This document shows, piece after piece, positions 32,960 through 41,557 of a DNA stretch of 64,000 nucleotides. The DNA comes from Mycetocola spongiae. Lineage in GTDB: Bacteria; Actinomycetota; Actinomycetes; Actinomycetales; Microbacteriaceae. The translations under genes and the position numbers were made by a program. A model generated the notes under the pieces. That model saw only the letters and a list, made by a program, of their open reading frames with translations. It made no database searches and was not told the origin of the DNA. Positions within the stretch are counted from its first letter, which is position 1; the number at the start of each line of letters is the position of its first letter. The DNA lies in assembly GCF_020424085.1 (NCBI RefSeq), contig NZ_CP080203.1:1116001-1180000 (forward strand), written 5' to 3'.

Positions 32960-34662
32960 GGGGTGTTGTCCTTTGAGATGCTGAAGCGGGTATGGGTCCA
33001 CGCGGCCACGGATTCGCGCTGGCGCGCGCTGGCCCGGTCGAGGGGAAGATTCTGGGCCGCCAGATAGGCCGCGGCCACGGCGTCATCGGCGGCGCGCGAG
33101 AGCGGATGCACTCCCGGGGCGAGGGGCGCGCCCGTGTGCAGCTGGGCGAGGGCGGAGAGCTGCACGCCGAAGGAGAGGTCCATGATCTCCACGGGGTTGC
33201 CCTCCCCCGCCGTATAGTTCACGCCGTCCCCGCCGGCCAGGAGGTTCAGCCACGGGCCGCCCGGGAGACGCAGAATCTCGTGCTGTTCGGCGTGGGGTTC
33301 GCGGCGGGCGCCGGCCGCGCGGGCATCCGCGAGGGCGATCTCCTCGTCCACGCCCCCGGCCACCGCGAGGTAGGTGCCGTCGGCGCAGGCGGAAAGCACG
33401 TCCAGCGGGAGGGTATTTTTGATGCCGGTGGCCGAGACGATCAGCTCGTTTCGCCCGGCCTCCGCGGCGAGCGCACCAAGCGCAAGGCCGTCATAGGTGG
33501 CCTCGGCGGCCCGCACCGGGTCCACCTCGCTGATCGTGACGATCGCGCCGAGCCCGGTGAGGAAGCGGGCGACGCCGCGCCCCACCGGCCCATAGCCGAT
33601 CACGAGCGCGCGGGTTCCCGCAAACGGGATGCCCGGGCGCTCGCGCGCCAGGAGCTCCAGGATCGCAAATACGCTGGACTGGCCGGTGCCATGCGCGTTA
33701 TCAAACAGGGTTTTGCACCGGGCATCGTTCACCGCGATCACGGGAACCCGGAGCTCTCCGGCCTCGGCCATGACCCGCAGCGGCCGCAGGCCACTCGTGG
33801 TTTCCTCGGCCGCACCGCGCAGCGTGGCGAGGATATTCGGACGGTCGGTATGCGCGAGCCGGATCAGGTTGGAGCCGTCGTCGATGAGATAGTCGGGGGC
33901 CTCGTCCAGCAGTTCCAGGGCCGCCGCGCGCTCCTGTTCCGGGGTGGAGCCGGGCCGGGCCAGCACGCGCACCCCGGCGGCGGCAAGCGCAAGCGCCACC
34001 TCGGGATCGGTCTCGTTACCGGGGGCAAATACGCTCACGGTGGCGCCGGCCTCGCGCAGGGCGAGGGCAAGCACCGCGGTTTTGGGTTCCAGGATCAGGC
34101 ACAGGCCGAGGTGTATTCCGGCCAGCCCCGAGCCCGCCCCCAGCGCGCGGGCGAGATCCCGGGTGACCGGCATATGCTCGCGGGCCCAGGCGATCCGGCG
34201 GCGGCCCGCATCCGCGGCGGCCTCGGGAACGGCGGCGGGTTCGCTCAGCAGCAGGATATCCCCGCCGCCCGCGGTGTGGCGGGTGAGTTCGGGGCGCGGC
34301 CGGTCCACGGGCTCGCCCCAGGCACGGCGGTCGAGGCCGGGAGTGGCGGTATCCGCGGCCGCGTCGATCACGATCGTCTCGGGGGCGATTCCGGCCAGGT
34401 CGGCGGGGGTCGCGGCGGGCAGGCCCTCCCCGCTGAGGAAAAGATAGCGTGCCCCGGGTCCGGGGCTCACGCGCGAGCCCAGCGCGCGCAGCCGCTCGGT
34501 GAGCAGCGCGGCGATCGGCCCGTGTCCGTGCACCTCGGAGACGGTGCCGGCCAGCAGGAGGTTTCCGGCGCGGGCGGTGCGCGCGAGGAGGGTCTCCACG
34601 TGTACCGGGAGGGCGTCTGCCTCGCGGGGTGTTTCGGGGAGCGGGTGTGGGGGTCTGGGCAC
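32956..34662 (-). CDS. Divergent S-adenosylhomocysteinase-like protein
   Basis: A 568-residue relative of S-adenosyl-L-homocysteine hydrolase. About 165 N-terminal residues have no clear match. The core has AGIHLGLCLILEPKTAVL, LIDDGSNL, AEETTSGLRPL, VNDARCKTLFDN (catalytic Lys and the Asp-Asn pair kept), and the NAD site GYGPVGRGVARFL. The usual HMTVET adenosine-pocket segment is altered and lengthened, and the C-terminal HYRY tail is missing. Substrate specificity therefore probably differs. It is a GTG start with TATCAT 6 nt upstream, first gene of an operon with a deaminase-type amidohydrolase. Confidence 0.75.
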   Translation of the reverse strand: MPRPPHPLPETPREADALPVHVETLLARTARAGNLLLAGTVSEVHGHGPIAALLTERLRALGSRVSPGPGARYLFLSGEGLPAATPADLAGIAPETIVIDAAADTATPGLDRRAWGEPVDRPRPELTRHTAGGGDILLLSEPAAVPEAAADAGRRRIAWAREHMPVTRDLARALGAGSGLAGIHLGLCLILEPKTAVLALALREAGATVSVFAPGNETDPEVALALAAAGVRVLARPGSTPEQERAAALELLDEAPDYLIDDGSNLIRLAHTDRPNILATLRGAAEETTSGLRPLRVMAEAGELRVPVIAVNDARCKTLFDNAHGTGQSSVFAILELLARERPGIPFAGTRALVIGYGPVGRGVARFLTGLGAIVTISEVDPVRAAEATYDGLALGALAAEAGRNELIVSATGIKNTLPLDVLSACADGTYLAVAGGVDEEIALADARAAGARREPHAEQHEILRLPGGPWLNLLAGGDGVNYTAGEGNPVEIMDLSFGVQLSALAQLHTGAPLAPGVHPLSRAADDAVAAAYLAAQNLPLDRASARQRESVAAWTHTRFSISKDNTP

Positions 34663-34668
34663 CCCCTC

Positions 34669-34674
34669 ATGATA
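34669..34674 (-). promoter_or_regulatory. -10 hexamer TATCAT, leaderless start
   Basis: TATCAT on the minus strand lies 6 nt before the GTG at 34662. Confidence 0.5.
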
Positions 34675-34710
34675 TCGGCCGTGGGGGTGGCCTGCCGCGG
34701 CCGGGAGCGC

Positions 34711-35442
34711 TTAGGCGCGGGGGCTGTCGCCGAGGAAGCCGCGCAGCAGCGCCTCGGTTCCGGCGAGGTGATCCGCGCAGGCGCGGCGGGCCGCCTCGGA
34801 ATCGCCGCTGAGGATGGCGTCCACGATCCCCCGATGCTGCCGGTTGGAGTGCTCCAGGTTGGTTTCGATCATCGGGATAAAGTCCAGCAGGGCGCTGATC
34901 CGGGAGCGGGCGTCGAGGACCGCGGCGGTGAGGGAGGGCGAGCCGGAGAGCTCGGCAATCGCGATATGGAAGCGGGCATCGCGCGGGCGAAAGCCCTCGC
35001 GATCGGCCGCGGTGACCTCCTCGAGCGTGGCCAGCAGGTGGGCGCGCTCGGATGCGGTGAGCGTGGCCTGCGCGGCGAGCGCGGCGGCCTCGGGTTCCAC
35101 CACGCGCCGGAAAATGAGCACATCGCGAATCTCGCCGGATTCGGGACCCTCGCCCTCGCCCGCACCGCGCGGAACCCGTTCGGCCACGCTGGTTCCGCCG
35201 TAGCGTCCGCGCTGAACCACCACAAAGCCGGCCTTTTGTAATTCGGCGAGCGCATCGCGCAGCGTGGCCCGGGAGATGCCGAGGCTCTCCGCGAGTTCCC
35301 GCTCGGGGGGCAGGCGCGAGCCCGCGGGAAATACACCGAGCCTAATTCCCTGCAGGAGCCGCTCGATGGTCTCCTCAAACGCGTTCCCCTGCCGCACCGG
35401 GCGCAGGAGCGGCCGGCCGGAGTTGAACTCGTTGATATCCAT
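34711..35442 (-). CDS. GntR family regulator (FadR/FCD subfamily)
   Basis: A 243-residue regulator. The N-terminal GntR winged helix is LPPERELAESLGISRATLRDALAELQKAGFV. The C-terminal FCD helical domain has the metal/effector residues in DARFHIAIAE, NRQHRGIVDAI and CADHLAG. It is divergent from the ethanolamine-type operon and likely represses it, responding to a carboxylate or amino compound. The ATG at 35442 is chosen because TACGGT lies 6 nt upstream (leaderless pattern); an ATG 18 nt earlier is also in frame. Confidence 0.9.
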   Translation of the reverse strand: MDINEFNSGRPLLRPVRQGNAFEETIERLLQGIRLGVFPAGSRLPPERELAESLGISRATLRDALAELQKAGFVVVQRGRYGGTSVAERVPRGAGEGEGPESGEIRDVLIFRRVVEPEAAALAAQATLTASERAHLLATLEEVTAADREGFRPRDARFHIAIAELSGSPSLTAAVLDARSRISALLDFIPMIETNLEHSNRQHRGIVDAILSGDSEAARRACADHLAGTEALLRGFLGDSPRA

Positions 35443-35448
35443 AGGGTC

Positions 35449-35454
35449 ACCGTA
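35449..35454 (-). promoter_or_regulatory. -10 hexamer TACGGT, leaderless start
   Basis: TACGGT on the minus strand lies 6 nt before the ATG at 35442 and decides that start. Confidence 0.45.
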
Positions 35455-35585
35455 GCGCATCCCGCCCGGACCAAAGCGGACATTTCAGGCCATTAACCCT
35501 CCCGCGTCGGGACACAACCACCGCCGGGTCCCGCGGGTTTCTCCGCGACTTACGCGCCCCCGAGCGGGTGAATTCAAATTAACCC

Positions 35586-35613
35586 TTGACCCCACGGCAC
35601 GGGTGGGTAAGAC
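35586..35613 (+). promoter_or_regulatory. Promoter of ethanolamine-type operon
   Basis: TTGACC (35586-35591) and TAAGAC (35608-35613) are spaced 16 nt apart, about 90 nt upstream of the permease start. Confidence 0.55.
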
Positions 35614-35629
35614 TAGCCAACACAACGAT

Positions 35630-35645
35630 GGTCTGAAATCAGTCC
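35630..35645 (+). promoter_or_regulatory. Candidate GntR operator
   Basis: GGTCTGAAATCAGTCC is an inverted repeat (GG.CTGA / TCAG.CC around AA). It starts 16 nt after the -10 hexamer, a position where a bound repressor would block transcription. The divergent FCD-type regulator is the likely binder. Confidence 0.5.
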
Positions 35646-35700
35646 TTTAAAAATAACCGCATAACCCACCCGTAACGATCTTCGAAAGAAGGCTTCCGGC

Positions 35701-37179
35701 ATGAAAAATTCGCGCAAAGACGCTCGAAAAGCTGGCACCGGTACATCCTCCCCCTCCACCCCCGGCGCGGCCGAGAGCACGGCCGGCTATCTCGCCCACC
35801 GCCAGCTCAAACGCGGCGCCGCCGGCTGGATCCTGCTCGCCGGACTCGGCGTGGCCTATACCATCTCCGGCGATTTCTCGGGCTGGAACCTCGGCCTGGC
35901 CCAGGGCGGCTGGGGTGGCCTCCTGATCGCATTCCTCCTCATGGGCACAATGTATGCCTGCATGGTGTTTGGCCTCGCCGAGATGTCCTCCACCCTCCCC
36001 ACCGCGGGTGCCGGTTATGGCTTCGCCCGGCGCGCACTCGGCCCGCTCGGCGGGTTTGCCACGGGCCTCGCGGTCCTGATCGAATACGCCGTGGCCCCCG
36101 CCGCGATCGCCACGTTTATCGGCGGCTATATCGAGGCGCTGGGCCTCTTTGGGATGACCAACTCCTGGCCCGTCTATCTGGTGACCTATGTGATCTTTGT
36201 GGGCATCCATATCCGCGGCGTGGGCGAGGCGCTGAAGCTGATGTTTGTGATCACGGCCATCGCCGTGGTCGCGCTGATCGCCGTGGTGATTGGTCTCATC
36301 CCGCATTTTGATCCCGGCAACCTCTTTGACATCGTGCCCAATGACGCGGTGGGTGCCAGCGCTTTCCTCCCTATGGGCTTTGCCGGGGTCATGGGTTGCC
36401 TGGTCTTTGGCATCTGGTTTTTTCTCGCCGTGGAGGGTGTGCCGCTCGCCGCCGAGGAAACCGCCAATCCCAAAAAGGACATGCCGCGCGCGATCATCGT
36501 GGCGATGGCGGTGCTTTTTGTCTCGGGCGCGTTTATGCTGGTGCTGGTTCCCGGGGCGGCCGGTGCCCAGCTGATCGGCGGCTCCGATAATCCGCTGCCC
36601 GAGGCCCTCCGCCACGTATACGGCCAGAATTCCTGGCTCGCCGGATTTGTGAATTATGCGGGCCTGGCCGGCCTGGTCGCGAGCTTCTTCTCGATCATCT
36701 ACGCCTATTCCCGGCAGCTATTTGCCCTGTCCCGCGCGGGCTATCTGCCGCGCTGGCTCTCCCTCACCGGCAAGCGCCGCACCCCCTATCTGGCCCTGAT
36801 TGTTCCCGGCACGATTGGCTTTGCGCTTGCGGCCCTCACCGGAAACGGCGGGCTCCTGATGAACGTGGCGGTATTTGGCGCCACGGTGTCCTATGTGCTG
36901 CTGAATCTCTCGCATATTGTGCTGCGCGTGCGCGAACCCAATCTGGAGCGCGGCTATCGCACCCCCGGGGGAATCTTCACCACCTCGCTGGCCCTGCTGC
37001 TGGCGGCCGTCGCTGTCTGCGCCACGTTTGTGGTGGATGTCACGGCCGCCGGGGTCACCGCCGGAATCTTCCTGCTGGGCCTCGCCTATTACTGGTTCTA
37101 TAGCCGCCATCACATCGTGGGTGGCGCGCCCGAGGAGGAGTTCTCCCTCCTCGAAGAGGCCGAGAGGGAGCTCGGCTAG
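35701..37179 (+). CDS. eat: Ethanolamine permease (APC family, Eat-like)
   Basis: A 492-residue APC-superfamily permease with about 12 helices. It matches ethanolamine permeases: YLAHRQLKRGAAGWILLAG, then YTISGDFSGWNLGLAQGG, TAGAGYGFARRALGP and FFLAVEGVPLAAEETANPKKDMPR. It should import ethanolamine or a similar amine. AAGAAGG lies 9 nt before the ATG. It leads a five-gene operon with a glutamine-synthetase-like ligase, a gamma-glutamyl hydrolase, an aldehyde dehydrogenase and an SDR, which makes ethanolamine the best substrate guess. Confidence 0.87.
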   Translation: MKNSRKDARKAGTGTSSPSTPGAAESTAGYLAHRQLKRGAAGWILLAGLGVAYTISGDFSGWNLGLAQGGWGGLLIAFLLMGTMYACMVFGLAEMSSTLPTAGAGYGFARRALGPLGGFATGLAVLIEYAVAPAAIATFIGGYIEALGLFGMTNSWPVYLVTYVIFVGIHIRGVGEALKLMFVITAIAVVALIAVVIGLIPHFDPGNLFDIVPNDAVGASAFLPMGFAGVMGCLVFGIWFFLAVEGVPLAAEETANPKKDMPRAIIVAMAVLFVSGAFMLVLVPGAAGAQLIGGSDNPLPEALRHVYGQNSWLAGFVNYAGLAGLVASFFSIIYAYSRQLFALSRAGYLPRWLSLTGKRRTPYLALIVPGTIGFALAALTGNGGLLMNVAVFGATVSYVLLNLSHIVLRVREPNLERGYRTPGGIFTTSLALLLAAVAVCATFVVDVTAAGVTAGIFLLGLAYYWFYSRHHIVGGAPEEEFSLLEEAERELG

Positions 37180-37221
37180 TCATTCCCGGTTTTTCTGTTC
37201 CCGCTATTTGAGAGGTACAAC

Positions 37222-38598
37222 ATGTCAACTCTAGAATTCCCCCGCCGCGGAAAACTCACCCTGGACGAGCTCCGGGCGGCGGTGATCTCGGGCAGCATCG
37301 ACACGGTCGTCGTGGCCATCACCGATCACCTGGGCCGGCTCCAGGGCAAGCGCTGCGGGGCCCGCTCCTTCCTCGAGGATGTGGCCGAGCAGGGCGCCGA
37401 GGGCTGCAATTATCTGCTCGCCGTGGACGTGGAAAATACCACCATCGAGGGCTATGGCATCTCCTCCTGGGCCAATGGCTATGGCGACCTGGTGATGAAA
37501 CCCGATTTTGATACCCTGCACGTGGTGCCCTGGCTGCCGGGCACCGCGATGGTGCAGTGCGATGTGCAGTGGCTCGACGGCTCCCCCGTGCGCCCCTCGC
37601 CCCGGCAGGTACTGCGCCACCAGATCGACCGCCTGGAGGCCCTCGGCTATCGCGCGCATCTGGCCACCGAGCTGGAGTTTTTACTCTTCGACGATACCTA
37701 TGAGCAGGCCTGGGACCGCGGCTATGCGGGGCTGACCCCCGCCAGCCGCTATAACATCGACTACTCGCTGCTGGCCACCAGCCGCCTGGAACCCGTGTTG
37801 CGCGATATCCGCAACGGCATGGAGGGCGCGGGCATGGTGGTGGAATCCTCCAAGGGCGAGTGTAATGACGGCCAGCAGGAGATCACGTTCCGCTATGCCG
37901 ATGCGCTGCGCGCGTGCGATGGCCATGTCACCTATAAAAACGGCGCCAAGGAGATCGCCGCCCAGCACGGCAAATCCATCACCTATATGGCCAAATTTAA
38001 TGAGCGCGAGGGAAACTCCTGCCATATCCACTTCAGCCTGACCGATCTGGAGGGAAATCCCGTTCTGGCCGGCGAGGGCGAGCACGGCTTCTCCCCCGTG
38101 ATGGAACGCCTCGTGGCCGGACAGATCGCCGCCCTGCGCGAACTGACCTATTTTGTGGCCCCCACGATCAACTCCTATAAGCGCTTTGTGGAGGGCAGTT
38201 TTGCCCCCACCGCAATCGCCTGGGGCATCGATAACCGCTCCTGCGCGCTGCGCATCGTGGGCCACGGCGCGGGCCTGCGCGTGGAAAACCGGGTGGGCGG
38301 GGGCGATGTGAACCCCTACCTCGCGGCCGCCGCGCTGATCGCCGCGACCATTCACGGGCTCGAAAATAACCTGCCGCTGCCGCCCGTGACCGAGGGCAAT
38401 GCCTATGAGGGTGGGGCGCAGCGCCTGCCCACCACGCTGCGCGATTCCCGCGACCTGCTGGCCGGCAGCGCGCTGGCCCGCGCCGCGTTCGGCGATGACG
38501 TGGTGGATCACTATGTTCATACCGCCGATGTGGAGCTGGGCGCCTTCGAGTCCGCCATCACCGATTGGGAGCGCCGCCGTGGCTTCGAACGCCTCTAA
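37222..38598 (+). CDS. Glutamine synthetase-like ligase (gamma-glutamylethanolamide synthetase type)
   Basis: A 458-residue glutamine synthetase family ligase. It has ATELEFLLFDD, GECNDGQQEITFRYADAL, AKFNEREGNSCHIHFSL, NSYKRFVEGSFAPTAIAWGIDNRSCALRI and NRVGGGDVNPYLAAAALI, matching the GlnA3/GlnA4 branch of actinomycetes rather than housekeeping GlnA. S. coelicolor GlnA4 joins glutamate to ethanolamine; the adjacent ethanolamine permease suggests the same here, ATP-dependent and cytosolic. Putrescine is the alternative substrate. GAGAGGT precedes the ATG, and the next gene starts 20 nt inside its 3' end. Confidence 0.87.
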   Translation: MSTLEFPRRGKLTLDELRAAVISGSIDTVVVAITDHLGRLQGKRCGARSFLEDVAEQGAEGCNYLLAVDVENTTIEGYGISSWANGYGDLVMKPDFDTLHVVPWLPGTAMVQCDVQWLDGSPVRPSPRQVLRHQIDRLEALGYRAHLATELEFLLFDDTYEQAWDRGYAGLTPASRYNIDYSLLATSRLEPVLRDIRNGMEGAGMVVESSKGECNDGQQEITFRYADALRACDGHVTYKNGAKEIAAQHGKSITYMAKFNEREGNSCHIHFSLTDLEGNPVLAGEGEHGFSPVMERLVAGQIAALRELTYFVAPTINSYKRFVEGSFAPTAIAWGIDNRSCALRIVGHGAGLRVENRVGGGDVNPYLAAAALIAATIHGLENNLPLPPVTEGNAYEGGAQRLPTTLRDSRDLLAGSALARAAFGDDVVDHYVHTADVELGAFESAITDWERRRGFERL

Positions 38599-39331
38599 AT
38601 CCCGGCCGCTGATCGGCGTCACCACCTATCTGCAGCGGGCCTCCTGGGGAGACTGGGACGGCGAGGCGGCCCTGCTGCCCGCCACCTATCTGCGCACGGT
38701 GGAGGCCGCGGGTGGCTATCCGGTGATGCTCCCTCCCCTGGGCACCGAGGTATCCGTGCTGGATATGCTGGACGGCCTGATCGTGGCCGGGGGAACCGAT
38801 GTGGATCCCGCAACCTACGGGCACGACCGGCATGAACTCACCCAGCCGCAGCCCGACCGCGATACCCACGATCTGGCGCTCACCTCCGCGGCGCTCGCGC
38901 GCGGGCTCCCCCTGTTTGCGATCTGCCGCGGCGCGCAGATCCTCAACGTGGCCGGCGGCGGCACGCTGCATCAACACATTCCCGATATCCTGCCCGGCAG
39001 CGATTATCGGGTGGCCCCCGGGGTATTCACCGATGTGGAGTTTTCGACCACCCCCGGCTCCCGCGCCGCCGCGATTCTGGGCGACCGGGCCGCGGCCCCC
39101 GCCTATCACCATCAGTCCATCGCCGAGCTGGCCCCCGGGCTGACCGTGAGTGCGCGCGCCGCCGACGGCACGATCGAGGCCGTGGAAACCACGGATACCT
39201 CCTGGGTCCTCGGTGTGCAATTTCATCCCGAACAAAACCCGGCGGATGCGCGGCTCTTTGAGGCCTTTGTGGAGGCCGCCGCGCTCCACCACTCCCGGCG
39301 CGTCCCCTCCGTAGAAAGGAACCACCCATGA
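38579..39331 (+). CDS. Class-I glutamine amidotransferase, gamma-glutamyl hydrolase (PuuD-like)
   Basis: A 250-residue PuuD-like gamma-glutamyl hydrolase. The nucleophile is in [16 protein letters not shown] (Cys), with catalytic His-Glu in [26 protein letters not shown] is typical of the family. It likely frees glutamate from the oxidised gamma-glutamyl intermediate. GTG 38579 has GGGAG 7 nt upstream and overlaps the ligase gene by 20 nt; it overlaps the next gene by ATGA. Order and overlap strongly suggest one pathway. Confidence 0.88.
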   Translation: MASNASKSRPLIGVTTYLQRASWGDWDGEAALLPATYLRTVEAAGGYPVMLPPLGTEVSVLDMLDGLIVAGGTDVDPATYGHDRHELTQPQPDRDTHDLALTSAALARGLPLFAICRGAQILNVAGGGTLHQHIPDILPGSDYRVAPGVFTDVEFSTTPGSRAAAILGDRAAAPAYHHQSIAELAPGLTVSARAADGTIEAVETTDTSWVLGVQFHPEQNPADARLFEAFVEAAALHHSRRVPSVERNHP

Positions 39332-40689
39332 ACGGCGATCTCATCGCGGTCCTCAACCCCGCCACCGAGGAGGTTGTGACCCAGATCCGGCTGGCCGATC
39401 TGGCCGATACGGATCGGGCCATTGCCCGCGCCGAGGCTGCCTATGCCGGCTGGCGCACGGTGGCCCCCGCCGATCGCGCGGCCCTGCTGCGGGCCTTCGC
39501 CGCGGCCGTGGACGCCGATCTCGAAAACCTCGCGCGGCTGGAGGTGGCCGGGGCCGGCCATACCATCGGCAATGCGCGCTGGGAGGCCGGCAATGTGCGC
39601 GATGTATTGGAATATTATTCCGCCGCACCCGAGCGCAATTTTGGTCGGCAGATCCCGGTGGCGGGTGGCATTAACGTGACCTTCCAGGAGAGCCTCGGGG
39701 TCGTGGGCATCATCGTGCCGTGGAATTTCCCGATGCCGATCGCCGGCTGGGGTTTTGCCCCGGCCCTCGCGGCGGGCAATACCGTGGTGCTCAAGCCCGC
39801 GGAGCTCACCCCGCTCACGGCGATCCGGCTCGGGGAGCTCGCGCTGGAGGCGGGGATTCCCGAGGGTGTTTTCCAGGTGCTGCCGGGCAAGGGCTCGGTT
39901 GTGGGCAATCGTTTTGTGACCCATCCGGCGGTGCGCAAGGTGGTATTCACCGGGTCCACCGCGGTGGGCACCCGGATCATGGCCGGCTGCGCCGAACAGG
40001 TCAAGGCCGTCACGCTGGAACTGGGCGGCAAGAGCGCGAATATCATCTTTGACGATGCCGATCTGGAGCTCGCGGCCGCCGCGGCCCCCGGCGGCGCATT
40101 TGATAACGCCGGCCAGGACTGTTGCGCGCGCTCCCGAATCCTGGTGCAGCGCGGGGCCTATGAACGCTTCATGGAGCTGCTGGAACCCGCGGTGCGCGAG
40201 TTTTCGGTGGGCGATCCGCTGGATGAAAATACCGCGATGGGCCCGCTCATCTCGCGCTCGCAGTGGGAGACGGTGTCCTCCTTTGTGCCGGATGACACCG
40301 AGGTGGCGTTCCGCGGGAGCGCCCCGAGCGGCCCCGGCCACTGGTTTGCCCCCACCGTGCTCACCCCGGGCATACACTCGCGGGCCTGGCGCGAGGAGAT
40401 CTTTGGCCCCGTGGTCTCGGTGGTGCCCTTTAGCGATGAGGCCGAGGCTATCGCGCTGGCCAATGACTCCGATTATGGCCTGTCCGGGTCGATCTGGTCC
40501 CGGGATATCGGCCGCGCCCTGCGCACGGCGCGCGGCGTGGAATCGGGAAACCTCTCGGTGAACTCGCACTCCTCGGTGCGCTATTCCACGCCCTTTGGTG
40601 GCTTCAAAAAATCCGGGCTGGGCCGCGAGCTGGGGCCCGATGCGCTGGATGCCTTCACCGAAACCAAAAACGTATTTATTGCCCTCTAA
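39328..40689 (+). CDS. Aldehyde dehydrogenase family protein
   Basis: A 453-residue NAD(P)-dependent aldehyde dehydrogenase. It shows [31 protein letters not shown] (cofactor site), the general-base Glu in [13 protein letters not shown] and the catalytic Cys in [14 protein letters not shown]. In this operon it should oxidise gamma-glutamyl-aminoacetaldehyde to the acid. It starts within an ATGA overlap with the hydrolase gene. It resembles PuuC/AldH-type and betaine-aldehyde-type enzymes, so the substrate is inferred from context. Confidence 0.92.
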   Translation: MNGDLIAVLNPATEEVVTQIRLADLADTDRAIARAEAAYAGWRTVAPADRAALLRAFAAAVDADLENLARLEVAGAGHTIGNARWEAGNVRDVLEYYSAAPERNFGRQIPVAGGINVTFQESLGVVGIIVPWNFPMPIAGWGFAPALAAGNTVVLKPAELTPLTAIRLGELALEAGIPEGVFQVLPGKGSVVGNRFVTHPAVRKVVFTGSTAVGTRIMAGCAEQVKAVTLELGGKSANIIFDDADLELAAAAAPGGAFDNAGQDCCARSRILVQRGAYERFMELLEPAVREFSVGDPLDENTAMGPLISRSQWETVSSFVPDDTEVAFRGSAPSGPGHWFAPTVLTPGIHSRAWREEIFGPVVSVVPFSDEAEAIALANDSDYGLSGSIWSRDIGRALRTARGVESGNLSVNSHSSVRYSTPFGGFKKSGLGRELGPDALDAFTETKNVFIAL

Positions 40690-40713
40690 CCCCCGAGAAA
40701 TCAAGGAACTATC

Positions 40714-41493
40714 ATGACAAACATCATCTCTAACCGTCTTGAGGGACGCAGCGCCGTGATCACCGGAGGGGCCAGCGGAATCGGCCTGGCCACCGCGCGC
40801 CGGCTCGCCGCCGAGGGCGCCCACGTGGTCATCGCCGATATCGATCCCGCCTCGGGCGAGCGGGCCGCCGCCGAGGTGGGTGGCATCTTTGTGCGCGTGG
40901 ATGTGACCAATGAGGAGGAGGTAAAAAACCTCTACCAGGTCACATTTGATACCTATGGCAGCGTGGATATCGCGTTTAATAACGCGGGAATCTCCCCCGC
41001 CGATGACGCCTCAATCCTGGAAACCGGCATCGACGCGTGGCGGCGAGTGCAGGATGTGAACCTCACCTCGGTGTACTACTGCTGCAAATATGCGCTGCCG
41101 TTTATGCAGCGCCAGGGCAAGGGCTCGATCATTAATACCGCATCGTTTGTGGCGGTCATGGGGGCGGCCACCTCGCAGATCTCCTATAGCGCCTCCAAGG
41201 GCGGCGTGCTCGCGATGAGCCGCGAGCTGGGCGTGGAATTTGCCCGCCAGGGTATCCGCGTGAACGCGCTCTGCCCGGGACCGGTGAATACCCCGCTACT
41301 CAAGGAGCTTTTTGCCAAGGACCCCGAGAAGGCGGCCCGTCGGCTTGTGCATATCCCGCTGGGCCGCTTCGCCGAGCCCGAGGAGCTGGCCGCCGCCGTG
41401 GCGTTCCTCGCGAGCGATGACTCCTCGTTTATGACCGCCAATACCTTCCTGGTGGACGGCGGCATCTCCGGGGCCTACGTGACCCCGCAATAG
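40714..41493 (+). CDS. SDR family oxidoreductase
   Basis: A 259-residue classical short-chain dehydrogenase. It has the cofactor motif TGGASGIGLA, NNAG at the central strand, the Ser of INTASF and catalytic YSASKGG, ending FLVDGGISGAYV. In this operon it is the best candidate for oxidising the hydroxyl of gamma-glutamylethanolamide to the aldehyde, a step that otherwise has no enzyme here. A role in another reaction is not excluded. AAGGAACT lies 5 nt before the ATG. Confidence 0.9.
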   Translation: MTNIISNRLEGRSAVITGGASGIGLATARRLAAEGAHVVIADIDPASGERAAAEVGGIFVRVDVTNEEEVKNLYQVTFDTYGSVDIAFNNAGISPADDASILETGIDAWRRVQDVNLTSVYYCCKYALPFMQRQGKGSIINTASFVAVMGAATSQISYSASKGGVLAMSRELGVEFARQGIRVNALCPGPVNTPLLKELFAKDPEKAARRLVHIPLGRFAEPEELAAAVAFLASDDSSFMTANTFLVDGGISGAYVTPQ

Positions 41494-41504
41494 GGCGCAG
41501 AAAA

Positions 41505-41542
41505 GGGCCCCCGATCGATCTGCTGGGATCGATCGGGGGCCC
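41505..41542. terminator. Bidirectional intrinsic terminator
   Basis: A perfect 16-nt stem (GGGCCCCCGATCGATC and its complement) with a 6-nt loop separates convergent genes. On the minus strand TTTT follows directly. Confidence 0.92.
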
Positions 41543-41557
41543 CGTGGTTTTCCGGGT

